Positions 46,937 through 56,776 of a stretch of DNA of 64,000 bases are shown one piece after another. The stretch's first letter is position 1; every line of letters begins with the position of its first letter. Origin of the DNA: Arsukibacterium sp. UBA3155 (GTDB taxonomy: Bacteria > Pseudomonadota > Gammaproteobacteria > Enterobacterales > Alteromonadaceae). The notes under the pieces are model-generated. The model was not told where the DNA came from, did not search any database, and saw nothing but the letters and a program-made list of their open reading frames with translations. The stretch spans positions 372,001-436,000 of the forward strand of contig DEYP01000025.1 in the NCBI GenBank assembly GCA_002364615.1. The letters are read 5' to 3'. A program made the translations under genes and the position numbers.

Positions 46937-49111
46937 GTGTCAGTTATTCGCGTGGCCCTGCCGTTACCACTGCGGCAACATTTTGATTACTTGTTAAGTG
47001 CTAATCAGCAGGTGCAGATAGGCTGCAGGTTACGGGTCCCTTTTGGCAAACGGGAATTAATTGGTATTGCCTGGCAACTTGACCCGGCAGATCACTATCC
47101 GTTAGCTCAGTTAAAGCCGGTAATCAGCGTTATTGATCGCCAGCCTGTCATAAGCGACACCTTGCGCCAGTTACTGACCTTTGCGGCAGAGTATTATCAC
47201 CATCCGCTGGGCGAAGTGCTAACCGCAGCCCTGCCCGCACTGCTGCGTGAGGGGAAAAATCTGGCTGATTATCAACAACATGCCTGGCAATTAACTCCGG
47301 CCGGTGCTAAAGCCAGTCCTGCTGATTTTAAACGCTCAGCCAGACAGCTGGAAGTATGGCAAGCCTTACAACAGGGGCCGGTTCCGGCGCTGGAACTGCA
47401 GGCTAGCCATCCACGAACAACAGTGAAACAGTTGGCCGACAAAAACCTGATTGAACAACACTTGCTGCCCCTGACGCCTTATCATCAGCGCGGCCTGAAA
47501 CAGCCCGCCTTGCAGCTCACTGCTGACCAGGCGTTGGCTGTAACAGCCATTAACCAGGCAGCAGAGCGCTTTCAGAGCCTGTTACTGGAAGGCGTAACCG
47601 GTTCAGGCAAAACGGAAGTTTACCTGCAAGCTATTGCACCACTGCTCGATGCAGGCAAACAGGTGCTGGTCATAGTCCCGGAAATTGGCCTTACACCACA
47701 AACGCTGGCTCGCTTCCAAAGCCGCTTTCAGGCCCCGGTGTTATGCTGGCATTCTAATCTGACGGATACTGAACGCCTTAATTGCTGGCAGCAAACCCAG
47801 GCAGGTAGCACCGCTATTGTTATTGGTACCCGCTCCGCGTTGTTTTTACCTTTTGCCAGGCTAAGCCTGATTATTATTGATGAAGAGCACGACCAATCGT
47901 TAAAACAGCAGGATGGCTTTCGCTACCACGCCCGTGATTTAGCCATAAAAAGAGCGGCCATAGAACAGTGTCCAATTTTACTGGGCTCTGCCACCCCCTC
48001 GCTGGAAAGTCTATACAATTGCCAACAACAACGCTTTGTTCACCTTAGCTTGCAAAATCGGGCGGGTGGCCAGGCCATGCCCCGTTATCAGCTGGTCGAT
48101 TTAAAACAGCAGGTTTTGCAATTTGGCCTGGCAAGCCAGACATTACAATACATCCGGCAGCAACTGCAGCAGGGTATGCAGGTGATGTTATTTTTAAACC
48201 GGCGCGGCTTTGCACCGGCTCTAAGCTGTCAGGAATGCGGTTGGCTTACCGAATGCCATCGCTGTGACGCTTTTACTACCTATCATAAACAAAGCCGGCA
48301 GTTAGTTTGTCACCACTGTGGTGCCATAAAAGCCGTGCCCCGCCAATGCAAAGAGTGCGGCAGTGCCCGCCTGGCACCTGTTGGCCAGGGCACCGAGCAA
48401 CTGGAAGAGAATTTACAGCAATTATTTCCTGATGTTGCCATTACCCGGCTTGATCGTGATACTACAAGGCGCAAGGGTGCGCTGGCCAGTGCGCTTGACA
48501 GCATTAACCAAAGTGGCCCACGTTTAATTCTTGGTACCCAGATGCTGGCAAAAGGACATCACTTCCCCTATGTCACTTTAGTGGTCATTGTTGATGTCGA
48601 TGGTGCCCTGTATAGCAGTGATTTCAGAGCACCCGAGCAATTAGGCCAGTTACTGACTCAGGTGGCGGGTCGGGCTGGCAGAGGGAGCAACCCCGGCACC
48701 GTATTGCTGCAAACACACTATCCGGAGCATGTATTGCTGCAGGATATTATTCAGAATGGTTATGCGGCGTTTGCCCGCAGCGCCCTGCTGGAGCGGCAGC
48801 ATACCCGGTTACCGCCGTATCAGCACCTGGCGCTGTTTCGGGCTGAAGCACTGCAAAGCAACTTGTGCCAGCAGTGGTTAACGGAATTGGCTGCCATGGC
48901 TAAAACCCTGCCCGGGCTTGAATTGCTGGGCCCGCTGAGCTCACCGATGGAAAAACGGGCCGGCAAATTCCGCTGGCAACTGCAACTTTACAGCGCACAA
49001 AGGCCACAACTGCATCAGGCCCTAGCCACACTGTTGCAAGCAATACAGCAGTGGCCGCTCAGCCGCCAACTGAAATGGCAACTGGATGTCGACCCTATCG
49101 ACTTAAGTTAA
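46937..49111 (+). CDS. priA: Primosomal replication helicase PriA
   Basis: PriA restarts stalled replication forks by recognising fork structures and loading DnaB. The 724-residue protein has the N-terminal DNA-binding domain (VALPLPLRQHFDYLL), the Walker A motif GVTGSGKTEVY, and DEEH in IIIDEEHDQSLKQQ. The zinc-binding cysteine cluster follows (CQECGWLTECHRCDAFTTYHK, then CHHCG and CKECG), and helicase motifs VI (QVAGRAGRG). The GTG at 46937 is chosen over the ATG at 46928 because AAGGA lies 8 bases before it and the result aligns with the E. coli start. Confidence 0.96.
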   Translation: MSVIRVALPLPLRQHFDYLLSANQQVQIGCRLRVPFGKRELIGIAWQLDPADHYPLAQLKPVISVIDRQPVISDTLRQLLTFAAEYYHHPLGEVLTAALPALLREGKNLADYQQHAWQLTPAGAKASPADFKRSARQLEVWQALQQGPVPALELQASHPRTTVKQLADKNLIEQHLLPLTPYHQRGLKQPALQLTADQALAVTAINQAAERFQSLLLEGVTGSGKTEVYLQAIAPLLDAGKQVLVIVPEIGLTPQTLARFQSRFQAPVLCWHSNLTDTERLNCWQQTQAGSTAIVIGTRSALFLPFARLSLIIIDEEHDQSLKQQDGFRYHARDLAIKRAAIEQCPILLGSATPSLESLYNCQQQRFVHLSLQNRAGGQAMPRYQLVDLKQQVLQFGLASQTLQYIRQQLQQGMQVMLFLNRRGFAPALSCQECGWLTECHRCDAFTTYHKQSRQLVCHHCGAIKAVPRQCKECGSARLAPVGQGTEQLEENLQQLFPDVAITRLDRDTTRRKGALASALDSINQSGPRLILGTQMLAKGHHFPYVTLVVIVDVDGALYSSDFRAPEQLGQLLTQVAGRAGRGSNPGTVLLQTHYPEHVLLQDIIQNGYAAFARSALLERQHTRLPPYQHLALFRAEALQSNLCQQWLTELAAMAKTLPGLELLGPLSSPMEKRAGKFRWQLQLYSAQRPQLHQALATLLQAIQQWPLSRQLKWQLDVDPIDLS

Positions 49112-49198
49112 CCGTATTGTTGCTGCTTATTTCTTTTTCAGACTAAGCAGGTAGAATAGCGCCAGTGAATTCTTAAGCCAGGTTGTTAAGCTGTCAAT

Positions 49199-49774
49199 AT
49201 GCCGCAAAAAGATTACGTAAAAACTGCCCGCCCTAAGCCCAAAGCAAAACCGAGAGCCAGCGCTGCGCGCCGGGGCAATTCCAGAGCTACCAGCAAGGCA
49301 AATCGTCACTGGCTGCTGATGCTGGTGACTGCCATTTTGCTCAGCGGTTTTGCCGGCTTTCTGTGGTATCTGAAACAACAGCCGTCTGCTCCCGCTGATA
49401 CCCCAGCTGATGTTTCAAAAAGCACAGCCGCAATCGACGATTTACCAGTTAAACCCGTCGCAGAACCTTACCAATACATCAAAGAACTAGAAAATAAAGA
49501 GGTACAGGTAGAAGTAGACACCACAGAGCGCGAGAAACAAGGTCCGTTTCAAATGCAATGCGGTTCATTTCGCCAGGCCGAGCAGGCCGAAGCAATGCGT
49601 GCCCAAATTGCATTTGCCGGTTACGCCTCTGCGGTGCGCCGCACAGAAGGCAGTAATGGCGTCTGGTATCGGGTAGTTTTAGGCCCCTATGACTCAAAAC
49701 GCCAGGCAACTGCCGACCGAAACCGGCTACAGCAGCAAAACATCAATGGCTGCCGTATTTGGAACTGGACTTGA
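49199..49774 (+). CDS. ftsN: Cell-division SPOR protein FtsN
   Basis: FtsN triggers septal peptidoglycan synthesis. The 191-residue protein starts with MPQKDYVKTARPKPK, like E. coli FtsN (MAQRDYV...). It has a basic cytoplasmic tail, one membrane helix (WLLMLVTAILLSGFAGFLWYL, ~residues 38-58), a short linker and a C-terminal SPOR domain (FQMQCGSFRQAEQAEAMRAQI to VVLGPYDSKRQATADRNRLQ). It is much shorter than E. coli FtsN (319) because the linker is short. The position between priA and hslV matches E. coli, where only cytR intervenes. Confidence 0.9.
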   Translation: MPQKDYVKTARPKPKAKPRASAARRGNSRATSKANRHWLLMLVTAILLSGFAGFLWYLKQQPSAPADTPADVSKSTAAIDDLPVKPVAEPYQYIKELENKEVQVEVDTTEREKQGPFQMQCGSFRQAEQAEAMRAQIAFAGYASAVRRTEGSNGVWYRVVLGPYDSKRQATADRNRLQQQNINGCRIWNWT

Positions 49775-49799
49775 AAAGCAGCGTTGTCAGCCACACTTA

Positions 49800-49826
49800 A
49801 GCCCTAGGTTTATTTGCCATAGGGCT
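49800..49826 (+). promoter_or_regulatory. Stem-loop just upstream of hslV
   Basis: AGCCCTA (49800-49806) pairs perfectly with TAGGGCT (49820-49826), and an inner GG/CC pair can extend it across a one-base bulge. The stem ends 7 bases before the hslV ATG, and the only purine-rich AGGG that could act as ribosome site lies in its 3' arm. E. coli hslVU (clpQY) mRNA is known to carry a stem-loop in its leader that stabilises the message. Confidence 0.6.
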
Positions 49827-49833
49827 AAAATTC

Positions 49834-50352
49834 ATGACAACTATCGTTTCTGTGCGCCGCAACGGCCATGTCGCCATTGGTGGCGATGGTCAGGTGTCGT
49901 TAGGCAATACCGTAATGAAAGGTAACGCCCGCAAAGTACGCCGGCTTTATAACAACAAAGTGCTGGCAGGCTTTGCCGGTGGCACTGCCGATGCTTTCAC
50001 CCTGTTTGAACGGTTTGAAGCCAAACTGGAATTGCACCAGGGCCACTTAATGCGGGCTGCGGTTGAACTGGCCAAAGACTGGCGGACCGACCGTATGCTG
50101 CGTAAGCTTGAGGCTCTGCTGGCTGTCGCTGACGCCAACTGTTCGCTTATTATTACCGGTAACGGCGATGTGATTCAGCCGGAACACGATCTTATCGCTA
50201 TTGGCAGCGGCGGTCCTTTTGCTCAGGCTGCTGCCACAGCGTTACTGCAAAATACTGAGCTTAGCGCATCGGATATCGTAGAGAAAAGCTTAACTATTGC
50301 TGGTGATATCTGTGTCTACACCAACCAGCAACACACCATTGAACAACTTTAA
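49834..50352 (+). CDS. hslV: ATP-dependent protease subunit HslV
   Basis: HslV is the proteasome-like peptidase that works with the HslU unfoldase in protein quality control. The 172-residue protein begins [26 protein letters not shown]; removal of Met exposes the catalytic threonine T2. [34 protein letters not shown] is characteristic. It precedes hslU by 11 bases. The ribosome site seems to be held in a stem-loop. Confidence 0.98.
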   Translation: MTTIVSVRRNGHVAIGGDGQVSLGNTVMKGNARKVRRLYNNKVLAGFAGGTADAFTLFERFEAKLELHQGHLMRAAVELAKDWRTDRMLRKLEALLAVADANCSLIITGNGDVIQPEHDLIAIGSGGPFAQAAATALLQNTELSASDIVEKSLTIAGDICVYTNQQHTIEQL

Positions 50353-50363
50353 ACAGGTTTATT

Positions 50364-51713
50364 ATGTCTGATATGACCCCCAGAGAAATTGTCCATGAAT
50401 TGGACCGGCATATTATTGGCCAAAGCAAAGCGAAACGTGCCGTGGCCATTGCCCTGCGCAACCGCTGGCGCCGGATGCAACTAGACGTTGGCCTGCGTGC
50501 AGAAGTTACCCCGAAAAATATTTTGATGATTGGTCCCACCGGGGTAGGTAAAACGGAAATAGCCCGGCGTTTAGCCAAACTGGCGAATGCGCCCTTTATT
50601 AAGGTTGAAGCGACTAAATTTACCGAAGTCGGTTATGTTGGTAAAGAAGTGGAAAGCATTATTCGTGATCTGACCGACAGCGCGGTAAAAATGCTGCGCG
50701 AACAGGCAATTGCAAAAAACCGGTTCCGGGCAGAAGAAGCTGCAGAAGAGCGCATTCTGGATGCGTTATTGCCAAAACCCCGTGATAGCTGGGCCGATCA
50801 GGATAATCAATCGGCCACTGACAGTAATTCTACAAACAGTTCCACCCGGCAAATTTTCCGCAAAAAACTGCGTGAAGGCCAGCTCGATGATAAAGAAATA
50901 GAGCTGGAACTGGCACAAACTCCGGTCGGTGTCGAAATTATGGCGCCGCCTGGCATGGAAGAAATGACTTCGCAGCTGCAAAGCATGTTTCAAAACCTGG
51001 GCCAGGATAAAAAGAAAAAGCGTAAACTGAAAATTAAAGACGCACTGAAGCACTTGGTCGAAGAAGAAGCTGCCCGGCTGGTCAATCCGGAAGAACTAAA
51101 AGCCCAGGCCCTGGAGGCCGTCGAGCAAAATGGCATCGTGTTTCTGGATGAAATTGACAAAATTTGTAAACGTGGTGAAACCAGTGGCCCGGATGTATCG
51201 CGGGAAGGCGTGCAGCGCGATTTATTACCATTAATCGAAGGCTGTACCGTCAACACCAAGCATGGCATGGTGAAAACCGACCATATTTTATTTATTGCCT
51301 CTGGCGCCTTTCAGATGAGTAAGCCCTCTGATCTGGTCCCTGAGCTGCAAGGCCGCCTGCCGATCCGGGTAGAATTGGAAGCACTGACCGCAGCTGACTT
51401 CGAACGGATCTTAACCGAACCCAAAGCATCGCTAACAGAGCAATCTATCGCCATGCTGGCAACCGAAGGCGTTAATATCAGCTTTAGTGATGAAGGGATT
51501 AAAAGCATAGCCGCTGCCGCATTTCGAGTGAATGAGACAACTGAAAATATCGGCGCCCGGCGCTTGTATACGGTGATGGAGCGTTTGCTGGAGGAAATCT
51601 CTTATGACGCAGCCGACCATGCTGGTGAGCATATCGACATTACCGCCGATTATGTTGAGCAACACTTGGGCGCACTGGTGCAGGATGAAGATTTAAGTCG
51701 TTTCATTTTATAG
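50364..51713 (+). CDS. hslU: HslU unfoldase ATPase
   Basis: HslU is the hexameric AAA+ unfoldase partner of HslV. The 449-residue protein has [17 protein letters not shown] at the start, Walker [18 protein letters not shown], the pore-type segment [17 protein letters not shown], an intermediate domain, Walker [10 protein letters not shown] and the sensor/arginine region [16 protein letters not shown], followed by [17 protein letters not shown]. The C-terminal LSRFIL inserts into HslV. AGG lies 7 bases before the ATG. Confidence 0.98.
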   Translation: MSDMTPREIVHELDRHIIGQSKAKRAVAIALRNRWRRMQLDVGLRAEVTPKNILMIGPTGVGKTEIARRLAKLANAPFIKVEATKFTEVGYVGKEVESIIRDLTDSAVKMLREQAIAKNRFRAEEAAEERILDALLPKPRDSWADQDNQSATDSNSTNSSTRQIFRKKLREGQLDDKEIELELAQTPVGVEIMAPPGMEEMTSQLQSMFQNLGQDKKKKRKLKIKDALKHLVEEEAARLVNPEELKAQALEAVEQNGIVFLDEIDKICKRGETSGPDVSREGVQRDLLPLIEGCTVNTKHGMVKTDHILFIASGAFQMSKPSDLVPELQGRLPIRVELEALTAADFERILTEPKASLTEQSIAMLATEGVNISFSDEGIKSIAAAAFRVNETTENIGARRLYTVMERLLEEISYDAADHAGEHIDITADYVEQHLGALVQDEDLSRFIL

Positions 51714-51773
51714 TCAGATGGGTCATCACAGCCGGTGTACCCGCTAAACACATTTTAACTAGCCAGGTAACTT

Positions 51774-52142
51774 ATGGTATTACGCACCCTGCACTACCAC
51801 CAGCAACAACGGTTGCTGGACCTGATCTTCAGTGATGGGTCGGTAAAAATGCTGAGCGCTGAGTTCCTTCGGGTTCATTCGCCATCGGCAGAAGTGCGGG
51901 GCCACGGTCAGCCGAAACTGGTGGCCAATAAACGGGATGTGGCCATTCTGTCAATTAGCCCCGTGGGTCACTACGGGGTTAAATTAACCTTTGACGATGG
52001 CCATAATACCGGTCTTTATCATTTCAGTTATTTGTGCCAGTTGGCGCAAGAGCAGCAAGAGCTGTGGCAGCGCTATCTGGCTCAGCTTAAAGCAGCCAAT
52101 GCCAGTCGTGATAGTCTGATCAGCACCCGTCAGCTTAGTTAA
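51774..52142 (+). CDS. DUF971 (gamma-butyrobetaine-hydroxylase N-domain-like) protein
   Basis: The 122-residue protein contains a DUF971 fold: LIFSDGSVKMLSAEFLRVHSPSAEVRGHG, then VAILSISPVGHYGVKLTFDDGHNTGLYHFSYL. Family proteins are linked to iron-sulfur cluster handling and also occur as the N-terminal part of carnitine-synthesis hydroxylases, but this one stands alone. Following hslU is its usual place in many gammaproteobacteria. AGG lies 7 bases before the ATG. Confidence 0.85.
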   Translation: MVLRTLHYHQQQRLLDLIFSDGSVKMLSAEFLRVHSPSAEVRGHGQPKLVANKRDVAILSISPVGHYGVKLTFDDGHNTGLYHFSYLCQLAQEQQELWQRYLAQLKAANASRDSLISTRQLS

Positions 52143-52172
52143 TTCTTCACTAAACGTGCACAGCGGCTCGCG

Positions 52173-54035
52173 TCAGGCTTTGAATATTTCAACGCTCTGG
52201 CGCAAACTGGCGGCCTGCTGCGCCACTTCCTCGCTAATCGCTGCATTTTGTCGGGCGTAACCAAACGTATCGTCAGACAAATCACGAATTTTCACCACGT
52301 TTTTATTCACCTCAGCGGCAACATGGCTTTGCTGCTCAATGGCTGCGGCTATCTGCGTGGTCATATCCATAATGTTAGTCACGTCCTGAGTAATTTCGCC
52401 CAGTAACGTCATGGCAATGCCGGCTTGCTCGGCACTGTCGGTACCTTGCTGCCGGCATTGCTGCATCGCCTCAACAATATGGCGGGTACGACCTTGTAGT
52501 GCGGTTATTATCTCTTCGATTTGACCGGTCGATTGTGAAGTGCGTTGTGCCAGATGCCTGACTTCATCTGCCACTACAGCAAAACCCCGGCCCTGATCGC
52601 CGGCCCGGGCCGCCTCAATGGCCGCATTTAACGCCAGCAAATTAGTTTGCTCCGCAATGCCACGAATAACATCGAGTACGGAACCAATGGTTTGGCTGTC
52701 TTGCTCAAGTTCGGTGACAATAGTCGTAGCCTGCTGTAACCGGCCCGACAATTGCTGAATTTTATTAACCGTTTGTTCCACTTCTTTGCGGCCACTGTTA
52801 GCATTCTGATTCGTGCTCTCAGCTTTGGCCGCTGTCATTTCAGTATTACTGGCAATTTCGTTAATGGTCGCTCCCATCTCAGTAACTGCGGTGGCGACCA
52901 TATCGGTTTCAGACTGCTGGCGCTGCATGCCCTCACTGGTATCTGAAGTTGATTGTGCCAGTTCCGCTGTTGCCTGATCCAGCATCCCCAAGGCGTCGTT
53001 CACCGTTCTGATTAAATGCTGAATATCTGCCAGCATGGCATTAAAATCCTGCGCCAGATGGCTCATTTCATCCTGGCCACTTTCATCCACCCGTTGCCGG
53101 AAATCGTGCTCATTGCGGATCAAGCCAATAGTTTTGCACACCGCGAGCACTGGGTTGATAATACTGCTGCTGGTAAATCCAACTAACAGCAGCATCAGAA
53201 TTAATACCACGATAAAAATAGCGACCGCCAGCTGTTTGGTAGTTTGAACCGCATTGGCGATGGCACTGCTGCTGTCTTCGGATAATGCCTTTAAGCTGGT
53301 TTCGGTTTGCTGAATAGCCGAGCGCATCTCGCCAGTAAGGCCCTGTGTTTCATCAAGCCCGAATTGCTGCATGCCGGTTACCAGGCTATTAAAGCCATCA
53401 CGATAGGCATTGGCCGGGGCGACACCGGCAGGAAAGCTGCGTTGCAATGCGGCGATAAAATCAGAGAAGGCGCTGTTAAAGCCTTCAACATAGCGCAGTT
53501 CACGGCGCAGTAAAAAATCTTTTTCCTGGCGCCGTAACTGCAGCAAGTTCAGTTGTAACTGAATTTCATCGGCCTGGCTAAGCTGCTGCTCCAAAGTTTG
53601 GGCACTCTCACGCAGTCGGCCCTGTAAGCCTTCAGCTGCGCTCAAACCCAGCTGCTTTTGCTGCGACACCAGGTTATTAAATACGTTTTGATACTCTGAG
53701 GTGAGTTGGCTGAACTGGTTGAGTGGTGCAACATCAATGTTGTGCTTGGCTAAGTACTGGCGTAATGCAGCAACCTTAGTAGTTAACTGCTCTATCTGAT
53801 CATTTAACCGCTGTTGATATTTCAGGTCAGTGCGCATCATAAAATCTTTTTATTGGCGGCGCAGCATCAGCACGTCGGTATTAAGCTGCTCGACCAACTG
53901 CTGGGTAGCAGCCAGACTACTCAGTTGATTGCTTTGATAAAACAGGATCGCCAGCATCATTAGCATGGCGATAATTAACGCAAACGCATTGGCTAATAGC
54001 CGTTGTTTAATGGTTAACTGGCGTAGTAACTTCAT
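52173..54035 (-). pseudogene. Methyl-accepting chemotaxis protein, interrupted by an in-frame TAA
   Basis: The intact gene would give about 620 residues. Its parts in order are TM1 (FALIIAMLMMLAILFYQ), a helical-bimodular-type periplasmic sensor, TM2 ([19 protein letters not shown]), HAMP, and a chemoreceptor signalling domain with the tip [20 protein letters not shown]. Codon 62 (53850-53852) is TAA, inside LRRQ-stop-KDFMMR. The family motif, repeated intact later in this protein as [11 protein letters not shown], has GAA there. Both sides stay in frame, so a single G-to-T change explains it. Restart at the ATG at 53840 would give a 555-residue product without TM1. It may be a pseudogene or a sequence error. 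Confidence 0.85.
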
Positions 54036-54111
54036 AGAGGGCACTCAGTCTACTGTAAGAAAATTAAGCTTAGTTTACTTTAGTAAATGTTAACAGCATC
54101 AGGCTGAATAG

Positions 54112-56127
54112 TTAGCATGGATACGCTTTAAAAAAGGCTAAAGCTTCAGACTCGGGCAGTGGTTTGGCAATATAATATCCCTGCACTGCATCGCAGGATA
54201 AACTGCGCAGTAAATTCAGTTGATCAGAGGTCTCAACTCCCTCGGCCAGAATACGCTTACCCAGGCCATGCGCCAGCTTTATCATAGTTTTTACTATGAT
54301 CATGTCTGAATCATTTGATGTCATATCCATCACAAAACTGCGGTCAATCTTTATTTTTTCGATTGGCATTTTGCGTAAATAAGCCAGCGAAGAATAACCG
54401 GTGCCAAAATCGTCTATCGACACTTTAATGCCCATTTGCTGCAATTCCAGTGCAAAGTTCGAGCCTTTTTCCATATCCTGCATCGCGGTATTTTCCGTCA
54501 CTTCTAACTCGACCATTTCAGGTGACACCGCATATTGCTGCAGCAAGCCGGTAAGTTCCTGTTTTAACCCTTCCTGCTCAAAATGAATCGGCGACATATT
54601 TATTGCCAGTGGAATACGGACGCCCTGTTGCTGCCAACGCGAAATACTGGCAATAGCATTGCGCAAAATCACTAAATCCAATACCTGGCTCAGGCCAAGT
54701 TGCTCGCACAATGGTAAAAATTGCCCTGGCATTAACAGACCGCGTTGTGGGTGTTGCCAGCGCACCAGCACCTCAAAACCTTCAAGCAAATTACTGCGCA
54801 AGCTCAGCTGCGGTTGGTAGTACAATACAAACTGATTTTCACTGATTGCCTGCAGCAACTCACTTTCCCAGGCCAGCAGCCGCGCAGTTTCCTCTTCCAT
54901 GCCGGTTTGATAACTCAACCAGCTGGCTTGCACACGTTTTGACTGATGAAAAGCGATATTAGCCTGCTGCAACAGTTGTTCTGCCGTAGAGGCATGATTA
55001 GGAAAGTGTGATAAACCGATACTGGTTGTCAGTTTTATCGGTCCGCTGTCAAGCAAAAAGGGCTTTTCGATAAGCTGCTGGATATGCTGTAAGCTATATT
55101 GCAGTTGCTTATCACTGACAATATCCGCCAGCACCAAGCCAAAAATATCACCACCGGTGCGGGCAATCAGCGTTGGTTTAACAATACTTTGCTCGAACCG
55201 CCGGATCACTTCCCGCAAGATCCGGTCACCTTGCTTAAGACCTACAGACTCGTTGACGTTTTTAAATTTATCCAGCCCCAACATCACCACATGCAAACTA
55301 CCCGCACTGTGGTTTACAATTAATTCGTCCAGCTGAATAAGCAAAGCATCGCGGTTGAGCGCGCCGGTCAGTTGGTCATGACGATCAAGGTAACGGGTTT
55401 TTTCCGTGAGCTTCAGGTTAGTACTGCGCTCATTTTCCTGTAACCAGATAACCAGTGAAAACCCCAACGATACCAGTAAAGTAAGCTCAATACTTTTATA
55501 AACCATCAGTTGCTTCAGCGAGAAATAACTCGTTGGTTGCAAAATTTCACCGCCAGCGGTAATCAGGTATAGCATGCCCCATAGCAGCAGTACTGCCGCT
55601 GATAAACGGGGTCCGACTCTATACTTACTGTTTTGCCATAGCCAGATGCCGGCGCTGAAAAGCAGCAGCCCGCCGACGATAAAACGAAAACTAAATTCCA
55701 GAAATGTTTGCCATGGCGCCAGTACTGTCAATATTTCCGGTAACAGCGCAGTGGCCATTGCCAGCAATAAAATAATCAGAAAGTAGAAATGGGCAGACCA
55801 GCGAAATAACGGCATGCTGTTGCTGGTAAATTGCAAACGATTTCCCAGCAACATCAGTAATGCAAATGCGTAAAAACAAAAATGCATTAGCATTAACAGA
55901 GCTAATTTTGCAGCAGACGATCCCAACGGCGAATTATTGATGAGTAAAACGGACGTTTGATATCCGGCAAAGGCCAGAAAAGCCAGCAGCCAGTATTTCA
56001 GATAGCGCTGCCGGTAAACCCGCAGGTAATACCAAAATGACAGTACCATCAGCAACGCTAATATAGCTTGCATTAAATATAGCGGTATTCGGGCGAATAA
56101 TTCTGCGGGCACGTTTCGCTCTCTCAT
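54112..56127 (-). CDS. Membrane GGDEF-EAL protein, probable c-di-GMP phosphodiesterase
   Basis: The 671-residue protein has about seven or eight N-terminal membrane helices (to ~residue 225), a GGDEF domain and an EAL domain. The GGDEF active site is altered to GGDIF near residue 325, so cyclase activity is doubtful. The EAL domain looks intact, with EVL in FEVLVRW near residue 450, INMSP, VTEN, and DDFGTGYSSLAYLRKMPIEKIKID from ~569. It is therefore likely to degrade c-di-GMP, with the GGDIF domain possibly regulatory. Its signal is unknown. It lies divergent from rraA. Confidence 0.87.
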   Translation of the reverse strand: MRERNVPAELFARIPLYLMQAILALLMVLSFWYYLRVYRQRYLKYWLLAFLAFAGYQTSVLLINNSPLGSSAAKLALLMLMHFCFYAFALLMLLGNRLQFTSNSMPLFRWSAHFYFLIILLLAMATALLPEILTVLAPWQTFLEFSFRFIVGGLLLFSAGIWLWQNSKYRVGPRLSAAVLLLWGMLYLITAGGEILQPTSYFSLKQLMVYKSIELTLLVSLGFSLVIWLQENERSTNLKLTEKTRYLDRHDQLTGALNRDALLIQLDELIVNHSAGSLHVVMLGLDKFKNVNESVGLKQGDRILREVIRRFEQSIVKPTLIARTGGDIFGLVLADIVSDKQLQYSLQHIQQLIEKPFLLDSGPIKLTTSIGLSHFPNHASTAEQLLQQANIAFHQSKRVQASWLSYQTGMEEETARLLAWESELLQAISENQFVLYYQPQLSLRSNLLEGFEVLVRWQHPQRGLLMPGQFLPLCEQLGLSQVLDLVILRNAIASISRWQQQGVRIPLAINMSPIHFEQEGLKQELTGLLQQYAVSPEMVELEVTENTAMQDMEKGSNFALELQQMGIKVSIDDFGTGYSSLAYLRKMPIEKIKIDRSFVMDMTSNDSDMIIVKTMIKLAHGLGKRILAEGVETSDQLNLLRSLSCDAVQGYYIAKPLPESEALAFFKAYPC

Positions 56128-56272
56128 GGCATGTCAATACCACCTTAACAAACAAATTGCTTTTGCAGCAATACTTTGTTGAACGCAAAGCGTGCTTAAC
56201 CTACATTATTACCTTGAGCTTGCAAGGCATAGCGCTATACTGTGCAAAAGCTGTTGTCTTACGGAGCCTACT

Positions 56273-56758
56273 ATGGAATACAATACCTCAGAACTGTGCG
56301 ATCTTTATGCGGATCAGGTGGACGTGGTCGAACCTATTTTTGCAAATTACGGTGGCAGACGTTCATTCGGCGGCCAAATCCATACCATTAAATGCTTCGA
56401 AGACAACGGCCTTGTTCGCCAGATGCTGGCGGATAAAGGTGTCGGCAAGGTACTACTAATCGATGGCGGCGGCTCTGCCAGACGCGCGCTGATTGATGCG
56501 GAACTGGCCAGCATGGCAGCCAGTAATGGCTGGGAAGGCATTGTCTGTTATGGCAGCGTTCGTGATTTAGACGCATTGGAAGACTTTGAAATTGGTATTC
56601 AAGCGGTTAACGCCATACCCATTGGTGCCGATGACAACGGCTTCGGTGAAACCGAGGTGCCGGTGAATTTTGCTGGCGTGACGTTTCTGCCGGGCGATCA
56701 TTTGTATGCTGACAGCACCGGTATTATTATGTCACCGGACCCGCTCGACATCGAATAA
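56273..56758 (+). CDS. rraA: Ribonuclease E activity regulator RraA
   Basis: RraA binds RNase E and inhibits it, changing the global mRNA decay pattern. The 161-residue protein aligns closely with E. coli Rra[58 protein letters not shown], and the C-terminal [24 protein letters not shown]. The ATG at 56273 is chosen because CGGAG lies 6 bases upstream; longer in-frame starts are not homologous. In E. coli rraA lies beyond hslVU and menA; here hutG follows after 18 bases. Confidence 0.96.
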   Translation: MEYNTSELCDLYADQVDVVEPIFANYGGRRSFGGQIHTIKCFEDNGLVRQMLADKGVGKVLLIDGGGSARRALIDAELASMAASNGWEGIVCYGSVRDLDALEDFEIGIQAVNAIPIGADDNGFGETEVPVNFAGVTFLPGDHLYADSTGIIMSPDPLDIE

Positions 56759-56776
56759 CAACAGGATAGTTGCCTG

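Noticed and set aside
49770..49797. CTTGAA at the end of ftsN as a heat-shock (sigma-32) -35 box for hslVU
   Set aside because: The region about 14 bases downstream matches the CCCCAT-type -10 poorly, so it was not listed as a promoter.
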